From Pelomonas sp047654785 (lineage in GTDB: Bacteria > Pseudomonadota > Gammaproteobacteria > Burkholderiales > Burkholderiaceae_C), in contig NZ_JASGKQ010000001.1 of NCBI RefSeq assembly GCF_047654785.1, forward strand, positions 434,001 through 498,000: a stretch of 64,000 nt of DNA, written 5' to 3'. The notes below the pieces were generated by a model. That model ran no database searches. It was given only the letters and a program-made list of their open reading frames with translations, and was not told the DNA's origin. Of the stretch, positions 34,772-44,427 are shown piece by piece. The translations under genes and the position numbers were made by a program. Numbering within the stretch: the stretch's first letter is position 1; every line of letters begins with the position of its first letter.

Positions 34772-35571
34772 CGCGGCCGATCACCGAAGTCGCGGTCGGC
34801 GTGCTCGTCGCGCCGGACGGCCGCTTCCTGCTGACCTCGCGGCCCGAGGGCAAGGTCTATGCCGGCTACTGGGAATTCCCCGGCGGCAAGGTCGAGCCGG
34901 GCGAGACGGTCGAGCAGGCGCTCGCACGCGAACTGCGCGAGGAACTGGGCATCGAGATCGGTGCTGCCCAGCCTTGGAAGACGCTGGTCATGGACTACCC
35001 ACATGCCCGCGTGCGGCTGAACTTCTGCAAGGTCTTCGCCTGGACGGGCGAGCCGCAGATGCTCGAAGGCCAGCGCATGGCCTGGGAGTGCCTGCCCGTG
35101 CAGGCGCAGCCCGTGCTGCCCGGCACCATCCCCGTGCTGGATTGGTTCGCCGAGGAGCGCGGCCATGCCGGCCCCACGCACCGCAGCTGGCTGGACGACG
35201 TGAAGTGGGACGAGCGCGGCCTGGTGCCCGTGATCGCCCAGGAGCAGGGCACGGGCGACGTGCTGATGTTCGCGTGGATGAACCGCGAGGCGCTGGCGCT
35301 GACGGCCGAACGCGGCCAGGCGGTGTACTGGAGCCGCTCGCGCAACAAGCTCTGGCACAAGGGCGAGGAGAGCGGCCACTTCCAGCAGGTGCACGCGATC
35401 CGCCTGGACTGCGACAACGACGTCGTGCTGCTGAGCATCACGCAGCTGGGCCACGAGCCCGGCATCGCCTGCCACACCGGCCGGCACAGCTGCTTTTTCC
35501 AGAAGCTGGAGAACGGCGCCTGGACCCCCACCGAGCCAGTGCTGAAGGACCCGCACAAGATCTATGAGTGA
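34768..35571 (+). CDS. hisI: MutT-like Nudix hydrolase fused in frame to HisI (phosphoribosyl-AMP cyclohydrolase)
   Basis: A single 267-residue frame. Residues 1-~130 are a MutT-type Nudix domain (EVAVGVLVAPDGRFLLTSRP; Nudix box starting GGKVEPGE and ending ELREELGI). Residues ~135-267 are a complete HisI: SWLDDVKWDERGLVPVIAQ, DVLMFAWMNREAL, YWSRSRNKLWHKGEESGH, the zinc/catalytic cysteines in RLDCDND and IACHTGRHSCFF, ending LKDPHKIYE. HisI opens the PR-AMP ring in histidine synthesis. There is no stop between domains and no Met, GTG or TTG near the HisI start, so fusion is required by the sequence. The stop overlaps the hisE start by 8 bases. Confidence 0.88.
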   Translation: MTRPITEVAVGVLVAPDGRFLLTSRPEGKVYAGYWEFPGGKVEPGETVEQALARELREELGIEIGAAQPWKTLVMDYPHARVRLNFCKVFAWTGEPQMLEGQRMAWECLPVQAQPVLPGTIPVLDWFAEERGHAGPTHRSWLDDVKWDERGLVPVIAQEQGTGDVLMFAWMNREALALTAERGQAVYWSRSRNKLWHKGEESGHFQQVHAIRLDCDNDVVLLSITQLGHEPGIACHTGRHSCFFQKLENGAWTPTEPVLKDPHKIYE

Positions 35572-35890
35572 CGACATCCTCTCCCGCGTCGGCGCGGTCA
35601 TCGAGTCCCGCAAGGGTGCCGACCCGACCACCAGCTACGTCGCCAAGCTCTTCGACAAGGGACTGGACGGCATCCTGAAGAAGGTCGGCGAGGAGGCCAC
35701 CGAGACCGTCATGGCCGCCAAGGACGGCGACGCCCAGAAGCTGGTCTACGAGGTCGCCGACCTGTGGTTCCACAGCCTGGTCGCGCTGGCCCATTTCGGC
35801 CTCAAGCCCGAGGACGTGCTGGCCGAGCTGGCCCGCCGCGAGGGTCTGTCGGGCCTCACCGAATTCGCCCAACGAGGACAACGACCATGA
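35564..35890 (+). CDS. hisE: HisE, phosphoribosyl-ATP pyrophosphohydrolase
   Basis: 108 residues; MazG-like fold with SYVAKLFDKGLDGILKKVGEEATET and LVYEVADLWFHSLVAL, whose acidic residues bind Mg. HisE hydrolyses PR-ATP to PR-AMP, the substrate for the HisI domain just upstream. ATG 35564 lies inside the hisI stop region (8-base overlap) and its own stop overlaps the HIT gene (ATGA), so all three are coupled. Confidence 0.95.
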   Translation: MSDDILSRVGAVIESRKGADPTTSYVAKLFDKGLDGILKKVGEEATETVMAAKDGDAQKLVYEVADLWFHSLVALAHFGLKPEDVLAELARREGLSGLTEFAQRGQRP

Positions 35891-36234
35891 GCGCAGACCC
35901 GAACTGCATCTTCTGCAAGATCGTCGCCGGCCAGATCCCGAGCAGGAAGGCCTACGAGGACGAGGAACTGCTCGCCTTCCACGACATCGCGCCCTGGGCG
36001 CCGGTGCACCTGCTCATCATCCCCAAGCGCCACATCGCGTCCATGGCCGAGGTGACGGACGCCGACGCGCCGCTGCTGGGCCGCATGGCGGCGCTGGGGC
36101 CGAAGCTGATGCGCGAGCTGGGCGTGACGGGCGGCTTCCGCCACGTCATCAACACCGGGCGCGACGGCGGGCAGGAGGTCTACCACCTGCACCTGCACGT
36201 GATGGGCGGCCCGCGCCCCTGGGCCAAGGGCTGA
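35887..36234 (+). CDS. HIT-family nucleotide-binding protein (HINT type)
   Basis: 115 residues from ATG 35887. It opens with CIFCKIVAGQIPSRKAYED and has the histidine triad HLHLHVMGG near residue 103. HINT-type proteins hydrolyse adenosine phosphoramidates and related nucleotide conjugates. It is part of the hisI-hisE-HIT-tatABC cluster that is common in Burkholderiales. Confidence 0.93.
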   Translation: MSADPNCIFCKIVAGQIPSRKAYEDEELLAFHDIAPWAPVHLLIIPKRHIASMAEVTDADAPLLGRMAALGPKLMRELGVTGGFRHVINTGRDGGQEVYHLHLHVMGGPRPWAKG

Positions 36235-36248
36235 CACCCTCCCTCACC

Positions 36249-36254
36249 TAGAAT
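36249..36254 (+). promoter_or_regulatory. Possible -10 box (TAGAAT) before tatA
   Basis: TAGAAT 28 bases upstream of the tatA ATG, with a good ribosome site AAGGAG at 36269-36274. No clear -35. Confidence 0.4.
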
Positions 36255-36282
36255 TTGAGCCAGTCCACAAGGAGTACGCATC

Positions 36283-36519
36283 ATGGGTTCATTCAGCATC
36301 TGGCACTGGCTGATCGTCCTCGTCGTCGTCATCGCCATCTTCGGCACCAAGAAGCTGCGCAACGTCGGGTCCGACCTGGGCGCGGCGGTCAAGGGCTTCA
36401 AGGACGGCATGAAGGAAGGCTCGACCACCGACGACCCGGCCCGGCCGCCGCAGCAGGTGACCGCCGCCCGGGCCGGCGACCCGCACACGGTCGACGTGGA
36501 CGCCAAGACCAAGTCCTAA
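36283..36519 (+). CDS. tatA: TatA, twin-arginine translocase pore subunit
   Basis: 78 residues. One N-terminal membrane helix (IWHWLIVLVVVIAIFGTKKL) and an amphipathic helix with the FGTKKLRNVGSDLG hinge, then a polar tail. It forms the size-variable pore of the Tat system that exports folded proteins such as MsrP in this window. Directly followed by tatB. Confidence 0.95.
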   Translation: MGSFSIWHWLIVLVVVIAIFGTKKLRNVGSDLGAAVKGFKDGMKEGSTTDDPARPPQQVTAARAGDPHTVDVDAKTKS

Positions 36520-36981
36520 GTGCTTGACTTCGGTTTCGACAAGCTCGCGCTGATCGGCGCGGTGGCGTTGATCGTCATCGGCCCCGAGAAGCTGCCCCGC
36601 GTCGCCCGCACGGTGGGCACGCTGCTGGGCAAGGCGCAGCGCTACGTGGCGGACGTGAAGGCCGAGGTCAACCGCTCCATCGAGCTGGAGGAACTTCAGA
36701 AGATGAAGACCCAGTTCACCGCGGCGGTCCATGACGTCGAGCAGAGCGTGCGCCAGGAGGTCGATGCCGCCACCCAGGCGCTCAACCCCGCCTGGCATGA
36801 CGCGGCGGCCGGCTCCGGCGACGCCTACGCGCCGCCGCCCGTGTACCACCACCCCGGCAAGAACTGGCGCCTGAAGCGCGGCGCCACGCCGCTGTGGTTC
36901 AAGCAGAAGGCGGGCGTGCGCCGCCACACCCAGTCCGGCGCGGCCCGCGTGGCGCGCTTCCGCCCCCCCAGGAAGCCGTGA
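36520..36981 (+). CDS. tatB: TatB, twin-arginine signal recognition subunit
   Basis: 153 residues; GTG start immediately after the tatA stop. Membrane helix LALIGAVALIVIGPEKLP with the conserved Glu and Pro, then an amphipathic helix (ARTVGTLLGKAQRYVADVKAEV) and a long charged tail. TatB with TatC binds twin-arginine signals. Its stop overlaps the tatC start (GTGA). Confidence 0.93.
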   Translation: MLDFGFDKLALIGAVALIVIGPEKLPRVARTVGTLLGKAQRYVADVKAEVNRSIELEELQKMKTQFTAAVHDVEQSVRQEVDAATQALNPAWHDAAAGSGDAYAPPPVYHHPGKNWRLKRGATPLWFKQKAGVRRHTQSGAARVARFRPPRKP

Positions 36982-37775
36982 GCTCTTTCCAGAACCCCGA
37001 CCACGACGAACTGGCCGGCACCGAGCAGCCCTTCGTCAGCCACCTGATGGAGCTGCGCGATCGGCTGCTGCGCGCCATCGTCGCCATCGCCGTGTGCTTC
37101 GGCGCGCTGTGCATCTACCCCGGCCCCGGCGCGCTCTACGACCTGCTGGCCGCGCCGCTGGTGGCGCACCTGCCGGCCGGCACGACGATGATCGCCACCA
37201 ACGTCATCGCGCCGTTCTTCGTGCCCATCAAGATCACGATGCTCGCCGGCTTCATGTTGGCGCTGCCGGTGGTGCTGTACCAGGCCTGGGCCTTCATCGC
37301 GCCGGGGCTGTATTCGCACGAGAAGCGGCTGGTGATGCCGCTGGTGGTGTCCAGCACGCTGCTGTTCTTCTCGGGCGTGGCGTTCTGCTACTTCTTCGTC
37401 TTCGGCCAGGTCTTCAAGTTCATCCAGAGCTTCGCGCCCAAGAGCATCACGGCGGCGCCGGACATCGAGGCCTACCTCGGCTTCGTGATGAATATGTTCA
37501 TCGCCTTCGGCGCGGCCTTCGAGGTGCCGGTGGTCGTCGTCGTGCTGGCGCGCATGGGCATCGTGCCGGTCGAGAAGCTGCGCGAATGGCGCGGCTATTT
37601 CATCGTCGTGGCCTTCGTCATCGCCGCCGTGATCACGCCGCCGGACATCGTCTCGCAGCTCGCGCTGGCCATCCCGATGTGCCTGCTGTACGAGCTGGGC
37701 CTGTTCGCGGCGGGCTATTTCGTGCGCCACACCCGCCCGCCCGACGAGGCCGGCACGCCCCCCGCCCAGGGTTAG
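36978..37775 (+). CDS. tatC: TatC, twin-arginine translocase receptor
   Basis: 265 residues, GTG 36978. Six membrane helices; family motifs FVSHLMELRDRLLRA, the conserved Glu in VVLYQAWAFIAPGLYSHEKR and FEVPVVVVVLARMGIV with ITPPDIVSQ. It forms the receptor core with TatB. Convergent with the DegS-like protease gene. Confidence 0.96.
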   Translation: MSSFQNPDHDELAGTEQPFVSHLMELRDRLLRAIVAIAVCFGALCIYPGPGALYDLLAAPLVAHLPAGTTMIATNVIAPFFVPIKITMLAGFMLALPVVLYQAWAFIAPGLYSHEKRLVMPLVVSSTLLFFSGVAFCYFFVFGQVFKFIQSFAPKSITAAPDIEAYLGFVMNMFIAFGAAFEVPVVVVVLARMGIVPVEKLREWRGYFIVVAFVIAAVITPPDIVSQLALAIPMCLLYELGLFAAGYFVRHTRPPDEAGTPPAQG

Positions 37776-37788
37776 CCGGGGTCCAGGC

Positions 37789-38982
<1,194 letters not shown>

Positions 38983-38988
38983 CAAGCC

Positions 38989-39735
38989 ATGACCGACCGC
39001 GCCGCGCTGGAACTCCGCCTGAACCAGTGGCTGGAGCCCGGCCGCTTCAAGGATTATGGGCCGAACGGCCTGCAGGTCGAGGGCCGCGCCGAGGTGCGCC
39101 GGCTGGTGTGCGGCGTCACCGCCAGCTTGGCGCTGATCGACGCCGCCATCGCCGCGCGGGCCGATGCCGTCCTCGTCCACCACGGCCTGTTCTGGCGCGG
39201 CCAGGACGGCCGCGTCACCGGCTGGATGAAGCAGCGCCTGGCGCGGCTGCTGGCCCACGACGTCAACCTCTTCGCCTACCACCTGCCGCTGGACGCCCAC
39301 CCCACGCTCGGCAACAACGCGCAGCTCGGCGCGCGCCTGGGCTGGACGGCGGACGCCCGCTTCGGCGAGCAGGACCTGGGCTTCAGCGCCGCCATCGCGC
39401 CGACCGATCTGGCGGCGCTGGCCGCGCAGCTGCGCGACCAGCTCGGCCGCCCGGTCACTGCGGTGTCCGGCGACGGCCGCCCGCTGCGCCGCGTGGCCTG
39501 GTGCAGCGGCGGCGCGCAGGGCTATTTCGAGGCGGCCATCGCGGCCGGCGCCGACGTGTTCGTCACCGGCGAGATTTCCGAGCCGCAGGCCCACTACGCG
39601 CGCGAGACCGGCGTGGCCTTCGTCGCCGCCGGCCACCACGCCACCGAGCGCTATGGCGTGCAGGGCGTGGGCGCGCGGCTCGCGCAGGAGCTGGGCCTGG
39701 ACTGGCAGTTCATCGACATCGACAACCCCGCCTGA
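38989..39735 (+). CDS. Nif3-like dinuclear metal-centre protein
   Basis: 248 residues. Metal ligands appear as VLVHHGLFWRG and LFAYHLPLDAHPTLGNN in the first half and FVAAGHHATERYGVQ in the second, with FVTGEISEPQAH between. The family (YbgI/Nif3, sometimes called GTP cyclohydrolase I type 2) has a toroidal hexamer with a two-metal site; its physiological reaction is unsettled. It is followed 4 bases after its stop by pdxA. Confidence 0.9.
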   Translation: MTDRAALELRLNQWLEPGRFKDYGPNGLQVEGRAEVRRLVCGVTASLALIDAAIAARADAVLVHHGLFWRGQDGRVTGWMKQRLARLLAHDVNLFAYHLPLDAHPTLGNNAQLGARLGWTADARFGEQDLGFSAAIAPTDLAALAAQLRDQLGRPVTAVSGDGRPLRRVAWCSGGAQGYFEAAIAAGADVFVTGEISEPQAHYARETGVAFVAAGHHATERYGVQGVGARLAQELGLDWQFIDIDNPA

Positions 39736-39739
39736 ACCC

Positions 39740-40729
39740 ATGACGCCCCCCCTCGCCATCACCATGGGCGATGCCTGCGGCATCGGCCCCGAGATCATCG
39801 CCAGCCTGTGGCGCCGCGAGGCCCCGCGGGACGCGCTCGTCGTGGGCGACGTGGCCGTGCTGCGGCGCGCCGTGGCCGCCACGGGCGGCGGGCTGGCGGT
39901 GGCGGCGCTGGACGACCCGGACGAGCTGCCGCGCGTGCCGCCGCGCTGCCTGCCGGTGTGGCAGCCCGAGGGCCTGCCGGCCGACCTGGCCGCCGCGCCG
40001 CTGGGCCGCGTCGACGCGCGGGCCGGCGCGGCCGCGGCCTGGTGCATCGAGGCCGCCGTGGCGCTGACGCTGGCGGGCCGTGCGCGCGGCCTGGTCACCG
40101 CGCCCATCCACAAGGAGGCGCTGCACGCGGCCGGCTCGCCCTATCCCGGCCACACCGAGATGCTGCAGGCGCTGGCCGGCGGCGTGCCGGTGCGCATGAT
40201 GCTGGCCAACGAGGAGCTGCGCACGGTGCTGGTCACCATCCACTGCTCGCTGCGCGAGGCGATCGCGCGCGTCACGCGCGAGGCGGTGCTGGAGACGCTG
40301 CGCATCACCGGCGCCGCGCTGCGGCGCATGGGCTTGCCGGCGCCGCGCATCGCGGTGGCGGGGCTGAACCCGCATGCGGGCGAAGGGGGGCTGTTCGGCG
40401 ACGAGGAGATCCGCCACATCGCGCCGGCCGTCGCCGCGGCGCGCGCCGAGGGCTGGGACGCGAGCGGTCCGTTCGCGCCCGACACCGTCTTCATGCGCGC
40501 CCGCCGCGGCGAGTTCGACGTGGTGGTGGCGATGACGCACGACCACGGGCTGATCCCGGTGAAGTACCTGGGCGTGGAGCAGGGCGTCAACGTGACGCTG
40601 GGCCTGCCCTTCGTGCGCACCAGCCCCGACCACGGCACCGCGTTCGACATCGCCGGCAAGGGCCTCGCCGACCCGGCCAGCCTGGGCGCGGCGCTGGCAA
40701 TGGCGCGACGGCTGGCGGCGCCGGCCTAG
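39740..40729 (+). CDS. pdxA: PdxA, 4-hydroxythreonine-4-phosphate dehydrogenase
   Basis: 329 residues. It starts with AITMGDACGIGPEII and shows GLVTAPIHKEALHAAG, YPGHTEMLQ, the metal His in LVTIHCSLREAI, AVAGLNPHAGEGGLFGDEE and VRTSPDHGTAFDIAGKG. PdxA oxidises 4-phosphohydroxythreonine in the DXP-dependent route to pyridoxal phosphate. Note GDACGIGPE where GDPAGIGPE is usual. Convergent with the DUF1631 gene. Confidence 0.95.
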   Translation: MTPPLAITMGDACGIGPEIIASLWRREAPRDALVVGDVAVLRRAVAATGGGLAVAALDDPDELPRVPPRCLPVWQPEGLPADLAAAPLGRVDARAGAAAAWCIEAAVALTLAGRARGLVTAPIHKEALHAAGSPYPGHTEMLQALAGGVPVRMMLANEELRTVLVTIHCSLREAIARVTREAVLETLRITGAALRRMGLPAPRIAVAGLNPHAGEGGLFGDEEIRHIAPAVAAARAEGWDASGPFAPDTVFMRARRGEFDVVVAMTHDHGLIPVKYLGVEQGVNVTLGLPFVRTSPDHGTAFDIAGKGLADPASLGAALAMARRLAAPA

Positions 40730-43102
40730 CTAGCGCCCGCCGCCCAGCGCGGCGAGTTGCTCGCGGGTGCGCGCCGTGGCGCGCTCCAGCAGGAGCGCGG
40801 GCTCGAAGGCGCGCATGCGGCCGGCCTCGCAGAGCTTCCTGAGCATGCGGGCCGTCATCGTCACCGTCTCCTGGTGGCGGTTGCCGTGCGTGAAGATGAA
40901 GAAGCTGCGGCCGGCGCTGACGTGGGCCAGCCGCATCTTCTGCCACTCGGTGCCGGTGTGCATCTGGTAGGCGAAGCCCAGCTGCATGTTGTCCATCAGC
41001 AGCACGCCGCTGCTGGGCTCGGGCGCGTTCTCGGCGGCGGGCAGGCCGTCGATGGAGATGTCCACGGCCTGCAGCGGCGCGGCGCCGGCGTCGTTGCCGG
41101 AGAGGTCCAGGTCCAGCTCGCCGTGCCAGTCGACCACGGCCTCCTCCACCAGCCCGAGGCTCTTGGCCTCGGCCGGCGTCAGGCGCTGGCTGGCGTCCAG
41201 CTCGGCGGGCGGCACCTCGCCGGCCAGCGGGCGGGCGAGGTCGGCCTCGCCGGGCGGCGCGGCGCCGAAGATCTGGTCCAGCTGCTTGATGAGCAGGTTG
41301 GTGTCCAGCGCGCTGGGGGCCTGGCCCTTCAGCGACTCGGCGTGCGCCGGCAGCAGCACGCCGAAGAAGTCCTTGCGCGGGCCGTCGGGCCAGCGGATCA
41401 GGTCCATGCCCTCGTTGAGCGTGCGCATCAGGTTGGGCAACTCGCGCAGGAAGTCGGCGCGCGCCGCCGTGCCGCCCTTGGGCTGCACGCTCATCACCAG
41501 CGTGCGGCCCAGCGTGCGCAGGCGCAGCGCGCGCTCCGGCGCGCCTTCGCGCGAGGCCAGCACGATGGCCTGGCTCCAGACCTGGGCGAGGAAGTCGCGC
41601 AGGAAGTCCTGCATCGGCACCTTGGCCAGCTGCCGCTGCAATTGCAGCGCGTAGCGCTGCTGCAGGCGCAGGTCGGTCTCGCGGCGCTCCACCACGGCGG
41701 CGGCGTCGCCCGAGGCCTTCAGCGTGGCGCGGTTCTGCTCGGCGATGAAGCTCTCCAGCGCGTCGAGCTTGGCCGTGTAGACGTCCATGCGGTCGAAGTC
41801 GCCCTGGGCCACGTCCTGCACCAGGTCGCGCACGTGGGCGAGGAAGGCGCGGCCGGGGTCGTCGCTGAAGTCGTCGAACGCGCAGGCCAGCGATGCCAGG
41901 CGGTTGACGAACTGGCGCACCGGGTGGCGGCGCGACGAGAAGAAGGTCTCGTCGCCCAGCGCCGCGCGCAGCACGGGCAGCTGCAGCCGCGCGAGCAGGC
42001 GCGCCATCTGCGGCGGCACCTTGGCGTCGGCCAGGATCTGGTCGAACAGGCTGCCGACGACGTCGATGACCATGTGGTCCAGCCGGCCCGAGGCGGCCTG
42101 GCGCAGCTCGTCGCGGTGCTGGTGGATCAGGTTGGGCGGCAGCGGCAGCTGGCCCCAGGCGCTGGCGGACTCGCCGCCGAGGGTGTCCAGCCCCATGCGG
42201 CTGGAGGAGGCGTAGCCGGCGTCGTGCGGCAGCGGCGTGTGCGCCAGCCGGCGCAGCAGCTCCATCATCTGCGGGTCGACCCGGCCGAAGCCGCCGGCGC
42301 CGCTGCGGCTCGCGTGGCCGCCATGGCTGCCGTAGCCGCTGCGGCCGGTGCCGCCATGCGAGCCGCCATAGCCACCGCCCCGGCCGGACATGCCGCCGTG
42401 GCTGGATTCGAACTCGCCCGGCTGGCTGCCGCCCCCGGCCAGGCCGCCGCTGCGCGAGGACGGGCCGCCGCCCGGCTGGGCGCGCACGCGCAGGTCCTGC
42501 GGCCGCAGCCCGCGCGAGCGCAGCAGCTCGGCGATGTCGGCATAGCAGTCGCGCATCTCCTGGGCCAGCGAGCGGGTCAGTTCGTCGGTCAGCGTCTGGC
42601 GGGTCAGCGCGTCGTCGGTGATGGCCTGCACCGCGTCCAGCAGCGCCTGGGCTACCAGTTCGGGCCGCAGCGGGTTGCGCTCGCCGACCTGGATGCCCGA
42701 GACATAGGACTCCACCTCGCGCAGCTCCCACTCGCAGTGGTGGCCGATGGCCAGGCCGATGCGGTCGGCCGCGACGAGGTTGTTGACCTGGTCGTCGTCC
42801 ATCAGCGAGAGCTCGCCCCAGCCCTTGTTGGTGGCGGGCGCGGGCGGCGGCCTGGCGTCGGCCTGCTCGGCCGTCACCTGCCGGCGCAGGCTGTGCAGGA
42901 AGCGCTGCGAGAACACGCCCTGCTGCTGCCGGAACACGAACTGCGCGGCCAGTAGCGCGTCCCGCCGCTTGATCTGGCCGGCGGACAGCGCCGACAGGCC
43001 CAGGCCCTCCGCGCAGCGCTCCGCCGCCTGCTCGCCCGCCAGCCGGATGCGGGTCAGCGAGGCTTCGAGGTGCGGGTTCAGGCGAATCTCGGGCGCGTTC
43101 AT
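40730..43102 (-). CDS. DUF1631-family protein with Gly/Ser-rich insert
   Basis: 790 residues. The N-terminal part (RRDALLAAQFVFRQQQGVFSQRFLHSL, ELSLMDDDQVNNLVAADRI, ERNPLRPELVAQALLDAV) and the central part (FLAHVRDLVQDVAQGDFDRM, LGDETFFSSRRHPVRQFVNRL) match DUF1631. Around residues 215-275 lies a low-complexity Gly/Ser/His insert. The C-terminus (LAHVSAGRSFFIFTHGNRHQETVTM) resembles a PilZ-like fold. The family is confined mostly to beta- and gamma-proteobacteria and has no agreed function; a link to cyclic-di-GMP is only inference. Confidence 0.8.
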   Translation of the reverse strand: MNAPEIRLNPHLEASLTRIRLAGEQAAERCAEGLGLSALSAGQIKRRDALLAAQFVFRQQQGVFSQRFLHSLRRQVTAEQADARPPPAPATNKGWGELSLMDDDQVNNLVAADRIGLAIGHHCEWELREVESYVSGIQVGERNPLRPELVAQALLDAVQAITDDALTRQTLTDELTRSLAQEMRDCYADIAELLRSRGLRPQDLRVRAQPGGGPSSRSGGLAGGGSQPGEFESSHGGMSGRGGGYGGSHGGTGRSGYGSHGGHASRSGAGGFGRVDPQMMELLRRLAHTPLPHDAGYASSSRMGLDTLGGESASAWGQLPLPPNLIHQHRDELRQAASGRLDHMVIDVVGSLFDQILADAKVPPQMARLLARLQLPVLRAALGDETFFSSRRHPVRQFVNRLASLACAFDDFSDDPGRAFLAHVRDLVQDVAQGDFDRMDVYTAKLDALESFIAEQNRATLKASGDAAAVVERRETDLRLQQRYALQLQRQLAKVPMQDFLRDFLAQVWSQAIVLASREGAPERALRLRTLGRTLVMSVQPKGGTAARADFLRELPNLMRTLNEGMDLIRWPDGPRKDFFGVLLPAHAESLKGQAPSALDTNLLIKQLDQIFGAAPPGEADLARPLAGEVPPAELDASQRLTPAEAKSLGLVEEAVVDWHGELDLDLSGNDAGAAPLQAVDISIDGLPAAENAPEPSSGVLLMDNMQLGFAYQMHTGTEWQKMRLAHVSAGRSFFIFTHGNRHQETVTMTARMLRKLCEAGRMRAFEPALLLERATARTREQLAALGGGR

Positions 43103-43188
43103 CAGGCGGGGTGCGGGATGCGCCTGAAAGTATCGCGCCAGCAACAAGCCGGGGTTTTCCGCAAGTTGCGAACTTCGTGGCAAATGGG

Positions 43189-43215
43189 CGCCCGGTAACC
43201 GTTGCTTACCGGGCG
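43189..43215 (-). terminator. Hairpin downstream of mscL
   Basis: A 10-bp perfect stem (CGCCCGGTAA / TTACCGGGCG) with a 7-base loop starts just after the mscL stop on its strand. There is little T-run. Confidence 0.55.
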
Positions 43216-43221
43216 GCCGGC

Positions 43222-43632
43222 TCAGCGCCGCAGCGAATCGCGGATTTCGCGCAGCAGCTGGGTGTCTTCCGAGGGGCCCGGTGCCTCGGCCGGCGGCTCG
43301 TCGCGCTTGAGGCGGTTGATCTGCTTGATCATCAGGAAGATGACGAAGGTCAGGATGACGAAGTTCAGCGACACGGTCAGGAAGCTGCCGTAGGCCAGCA
43401 CCGCGCCTTCCTTCTTCGCGTCGGCCAGCGTGGTGGCCGTCTGCCCGGCCAGCGGCAGGAAGTAGTTGCTGAAGTCCAGCCCGCCGAAGATCTTGCTGAT
43501 GATGGGCATGATGACGTCGCCCACCAGCGAGTCGACGATCTTGCCGAACGCGCCGCCGATGATCACGCCGACCGCGAGGTCGATGACGTTGCCCTTGACG
43601 GCGAACTCCTTGAATTCGGAAAAGAAACTCAT
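43222..43632 (-). CDS. mscL: MscL, large-conductance mechanosensitive channel
   Basis: 136 residues. The first helix contains FSEFKEFAVKGNVIDLAVGV and IIGGAFGKIVDSLVGDVIMP, followed by a periplasmic loop and TM2 (LNFVILTFVIFLMIKQINRL), then a C-terminal helix (DTQLLREIRDSL). The pentameric channel opens under hypo-osmotic shock. A longer frame starting with TTG at 43686 exists but is not expected for the family; the preferred start has AGGAGT just upstream. Confidence 0.95.
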   Translation of the reverse strand: MSFFSEFKEFAVKGNVIDLAVGVIIGGAFGKIVDSLVGDVIMPIISKIFGGLDFSNYFLPLAGQTATTLADAKKEGAVLAYGSFLTVSLNFVILTFVIFLMIKQINRLKRDEPPAEAPGPSEDTQLLREIRDSLRR

Positions 43633-43762
43633 TGCAGGACTCCTTTGGCCGCGATTGTGCGGGCAGGCCGTGCATGTTGGGGCCAAAGCCCGGTGTCGGC
43701 GGGCGGGTAAACCTGCGTCCGCAGGCCCGTGTCGCGCGCGGCGGCGCCGGGTAAGCGTCCGT

Positions 43763-43768
43763 TAGAAT
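43763..43768 (+). promoter_or_regulatory. Possible -10 box (TAGAAT) before petA
   Basis: TAGAAT about 42 bases upstream of the petA ATG, with AGAGGAC near 43797-43805 as a probable ribosome site. Confidence 0.4.
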
Positions 43769-43809
43769 CCCCGGCTGCCCCTGATCAGAAGTCTCTTTAG
43801 AGGACCCTC

Positions 43810-44406
43810 ATGAGTGACCAGCAAGTGGACCAAGGCAAACGCACCTGGTTGATCGCAACCGGCTGCGCCGGCGCCGTGGGCGGCGTCGCGACCGCCGTGC
43901 CCTTCGTCAGCACCTTCGCGCCCAGCGAGCGCGCCAAGGCGGCCGGCGCACCCGTCGAGGTGGACATCTCTGGCCTCAAGCCCGGCGAGAAGCTGACCGT
44001 GGAATGGCGCGGCAAGCCGGTGTGGATCGTGCGCCGCACGCCCGAGCAGCTCGCGGCCCTGAAAAAGCACGACGCCGAGCTGGCGGACCCCAATTCCGAC
44101 CGCAAGGCCTACCCGACGCCCGACTACGCGAAGAACGAGTGGCGCTCGATCAAGCCCGAGTACTTCGTCGCCGTGGGCATCTGCTCGCACCTGGGCTGCT
44201 CGCCCAGCGACAAGTTCGCCGCCGGCCCGCAGCCCTCGCTGCCGGACGACTGGTCGGGCGGCTTCCTGTGCCCCTGCCACGGCTCGACCTTCGACATGGC
44301 CGGCCGCGTCTTCAAGAACAAGCCTGCGCCCGACAACCTCGAAGTGCCGCCCCACGTGTACCTGTCCGACGCCAAGCTGCTGATTGGCGAAGACAAGAAG
44401 GCCTAA
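43810..44406 (+). CDS. petA: PetA, Rieske iron-sulfur subunit of ubiquinol-cytochrome c reductase
   Basis: 198 residues. An N-terminal Tat-type segment and membrane helix (KRTWLIATGCAGAVGGVATAV) is followed by the Rieske domain with cluster boxes CSHLGC and CPCHGS. The two Cys-His pairs bind the 2Fe-2S cluster that takes the electron from quinol to cytochrome c1. First gene of petABC. Confidence 0.97.
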   Translation: MSDQQVDQGKRTWLIATGCAGAVGGVATAVPFVSTFAPSERAKAAGAPVEVDISGLKPGEKLTVEWRGKPVWIVRRTPEQLAALKKHDAELADPNSDRKAYPTPDYAKNEWRSIKPEYFVAVGICSHLGCSPSDKFAAGPQPSLPDDWSGGFLCPCHGSTFDMAGRVFKNKPAPDNLEVPPHVYLSDAKLLIGEDKKA

Positions 44407-44427
44407 CCAGAAGAAACGGGACGAGAC

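Noticed and set aside
43633..43686. Longer mscL from TTG 43686
   Set aside because: The added 18 residues are not part of MscL and the downstream ATG has a good ribosome site.
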